From contig NZ_CP054836.1 of NCBI RefSeq assembly GCF_013358405.1, positions 2,666,001 to 2,730,000 of the forward strand: 64,000 nt of DNA, in the 5' to 3' direction. The position numbers and the translations under genes were made by a program. Shown in pieces: positions 63,443 to 64,000 of the stretch. Position 1 is the first letter of the stretch. Each line of letters starts with the position of its first letter. Source of the DNA: Oricola thermophila. Lineage in GTDB: Bacteria > Pseudomonadota > Alphaproteobacteria > Rhizobiales > Rhizobiaceae. A model generated the notes under the pieces. The model worked only from the letters and a program-made list of their open reading frames with translations, had not been told where the DNA came from and made no database searches.

Positions 63443-64000
63443 TCAGGCTGGATGGCCGTTGATTTCCAGCAGCTTGTCGACGAAGGCGCGATCGATCTCG
63501 CCGGTCGGCATCAGGTTGTTCGCCTTCTGGAACTCGATGATCGCCTGGCGCGTCCGCGCGCCCATGATGCCGTCGGGCGTGCCGGCGTCGAAACCGGCAT
63601 TGTTGAGGATCGCCTGGATGTTGCGGATCGCCTTCGTCATGTCGACGGCCGGCAACGGCGCCGGCGTGGTCGAGGCCGTGGTCTCCCCGCTCACCGTCCA
63701 GGCCTCCGGCACGTCGACCTCGTTGGCCTGCGGGTCCGGCTGGCGCGGCTTCCACAGCTCCACGGCGCCCTTTGCCATCTCGAGCTGCTCGGGATCCAGG
63801 AAACGGGCGATCTCGTCGCGCTTGGCCTCGGCGTCCTTGTCACCGGTCCGGGCGGCGAGCGCCAGCCACTTGTAGGATTCGACGAGATCCTGCGGCACGC
63901 CCTCGCCCCGGGCGGAGAGGATGCCGAGATTGACCTGGCTGTCCTTGACGCCGCGCTCGGCGGCCTCGATGAACCAGCGCGCCGCGGCCTTCATGTCGCG
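63443..64000 (-). CDS. Sel1-repeat and peptidoglycan-binding domain protein, C-terminal part
   Basis: The gene starts beyond the right edge; about 185 residues are visible. They show Sel1-like repeats (AARWFIEAAERGVKDSQVNL, then ESYKWLALAARTGDKDAEAK), an acidic, proline/threonine-rich linker, and a C-terminal PG_binding_1 domain (IQAILNNAGFDAGTPDGIMG, then ARTRQAIIEFQKANNL). The layout matches the C-terminus of large rhizobial cell-pole/envelope proteins such as PodJ-like or ExoR-neighbouring Sel1 proteins. The full length and N-terminal domains cannot be judged. The ATG at 63994 is probably internal. Confidence 0.85.
   Translation of the reverse strand, partial: RDMKAAARWFIEAAERGVKDSQVNLGILSARGEGVPQDLVESYKWLALAARTGDKDAEAKRDEIARFLDPEQLEMAKGAVELWKPRQPDPQANEVDVPEAWTVSGETTASTTPAPLPAVDMTKAIRNIQAILNNAGFDAGTPDGIMGARTRQAIIEFQKANNLMPTGEIDRAFVDKLLEINGHPA

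Overview
The window is high-GC, densely packed bacterial chromosome, with codon use and gene families typical of the Alphaproteobacteria. The best fit is the order Hyphomicrobiales (Rhizobiales), perhaps a Phyllobacteriaceae- or Aurantimonadaceae-like genus. Supporting evidence: the zwf-pgl-edd Entner-Doudoroff operon, an ScfR/RamB-type XRE regulator, a LuxR/LuxI pair, a DUF6460 protein, TIGR02186 next to TauE/SafE, a rhizobial-style tRNA-Phe, and a rhizobial-type palindromic repeat embedded in a coding region. No prophage, insertion sequence, CRISPR array or rRNA was seen. The genus is not determinable from this sequence alone.

Layout. 1-3.7 kb: end fragment of a glutamine-synthetase-family gene, a small unknown gene, a LysR regulator and ScfR. 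3.9-6.2 kb: quorum-sensing cassette luxR-luxI-luxR with dyad operator candidates and a strong terminator. 6.3-7.3 kb: a hypothetical gene carrying an in-frame palindromic repeat. 7.5-11.3 kb: a three-gene operon (TackOD1 zinc-ribbon protein, processive family 2 glycosyltransferase, HlyD-like protein) behind a perfect 28-bp tandem duplication; this is the best candidate for an undescribed system. 11.4-14.2 kb: gamma-glutamylputrescine-type pathway (ligase and FAD oxidase). 14.4-16.8 kb: PAS protein, ketoacyl synthase III-like enzyme and a hypothetical. 16.9-21.5 kb: catabolic-looking operon ALDH-cupin-SDR-SLC13. 21.6-26.3 kb: zwf-pgl-edd plus two small genes. 26.4-29.1 kb: LysE exporter, MerR/CDF metal pair with a textbook 19-bp-spacer promoter, PCu(A)C copper chaperone and DUF2946. 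29.2-32.1 kb: GlxA-type regulator, folD, proC. 32.2-38.7 kb: branched-chain amino acid ABC transporter (livGFHM and livK) with a tiny lipoprotein and an SNase-like protein between. 38.9-42.8 kb: the four-gene Anbu operon (ATP-grasp, alpha-E, transglutaminase, Anbu peptidase). 43-46.2 kb: zinc uptake (znuA divergent from znuCB-zur) with a Zur-box-like dyad. 46.3-52.7 kb: LysR, an OFA-family MFS transporter, and a sensor kinase/sigma-54 response regulator pair, with a sigma-54 promoter and twin upstream dyads in front of the transporter. 52.8-64 kb: tRNA-Phe, secreted coiled-coil protein, DUF952, pyrD, MATE exporter, histone deacetylase-like hydrolase, CAP lipoprotein, DUF6460, Lhr-type helicase plus PdeM, TIGR02186-TauE pair, and a Sel1/peptidoglycan-binding protein cut by the window edge.

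How it works together: central sugar catabolism (Entner-Doudoroff upper part), polyamine and amino acid scavenging, zinc and copper handling, and three local regulatory circuits (AHL quorum sensing; MerR to CDF; two-component system to sigma-54 to transporter) can be read directly from gene order and operator sequences. Assignments rest on recognised motifs and neighbourhood; no database search was possible.
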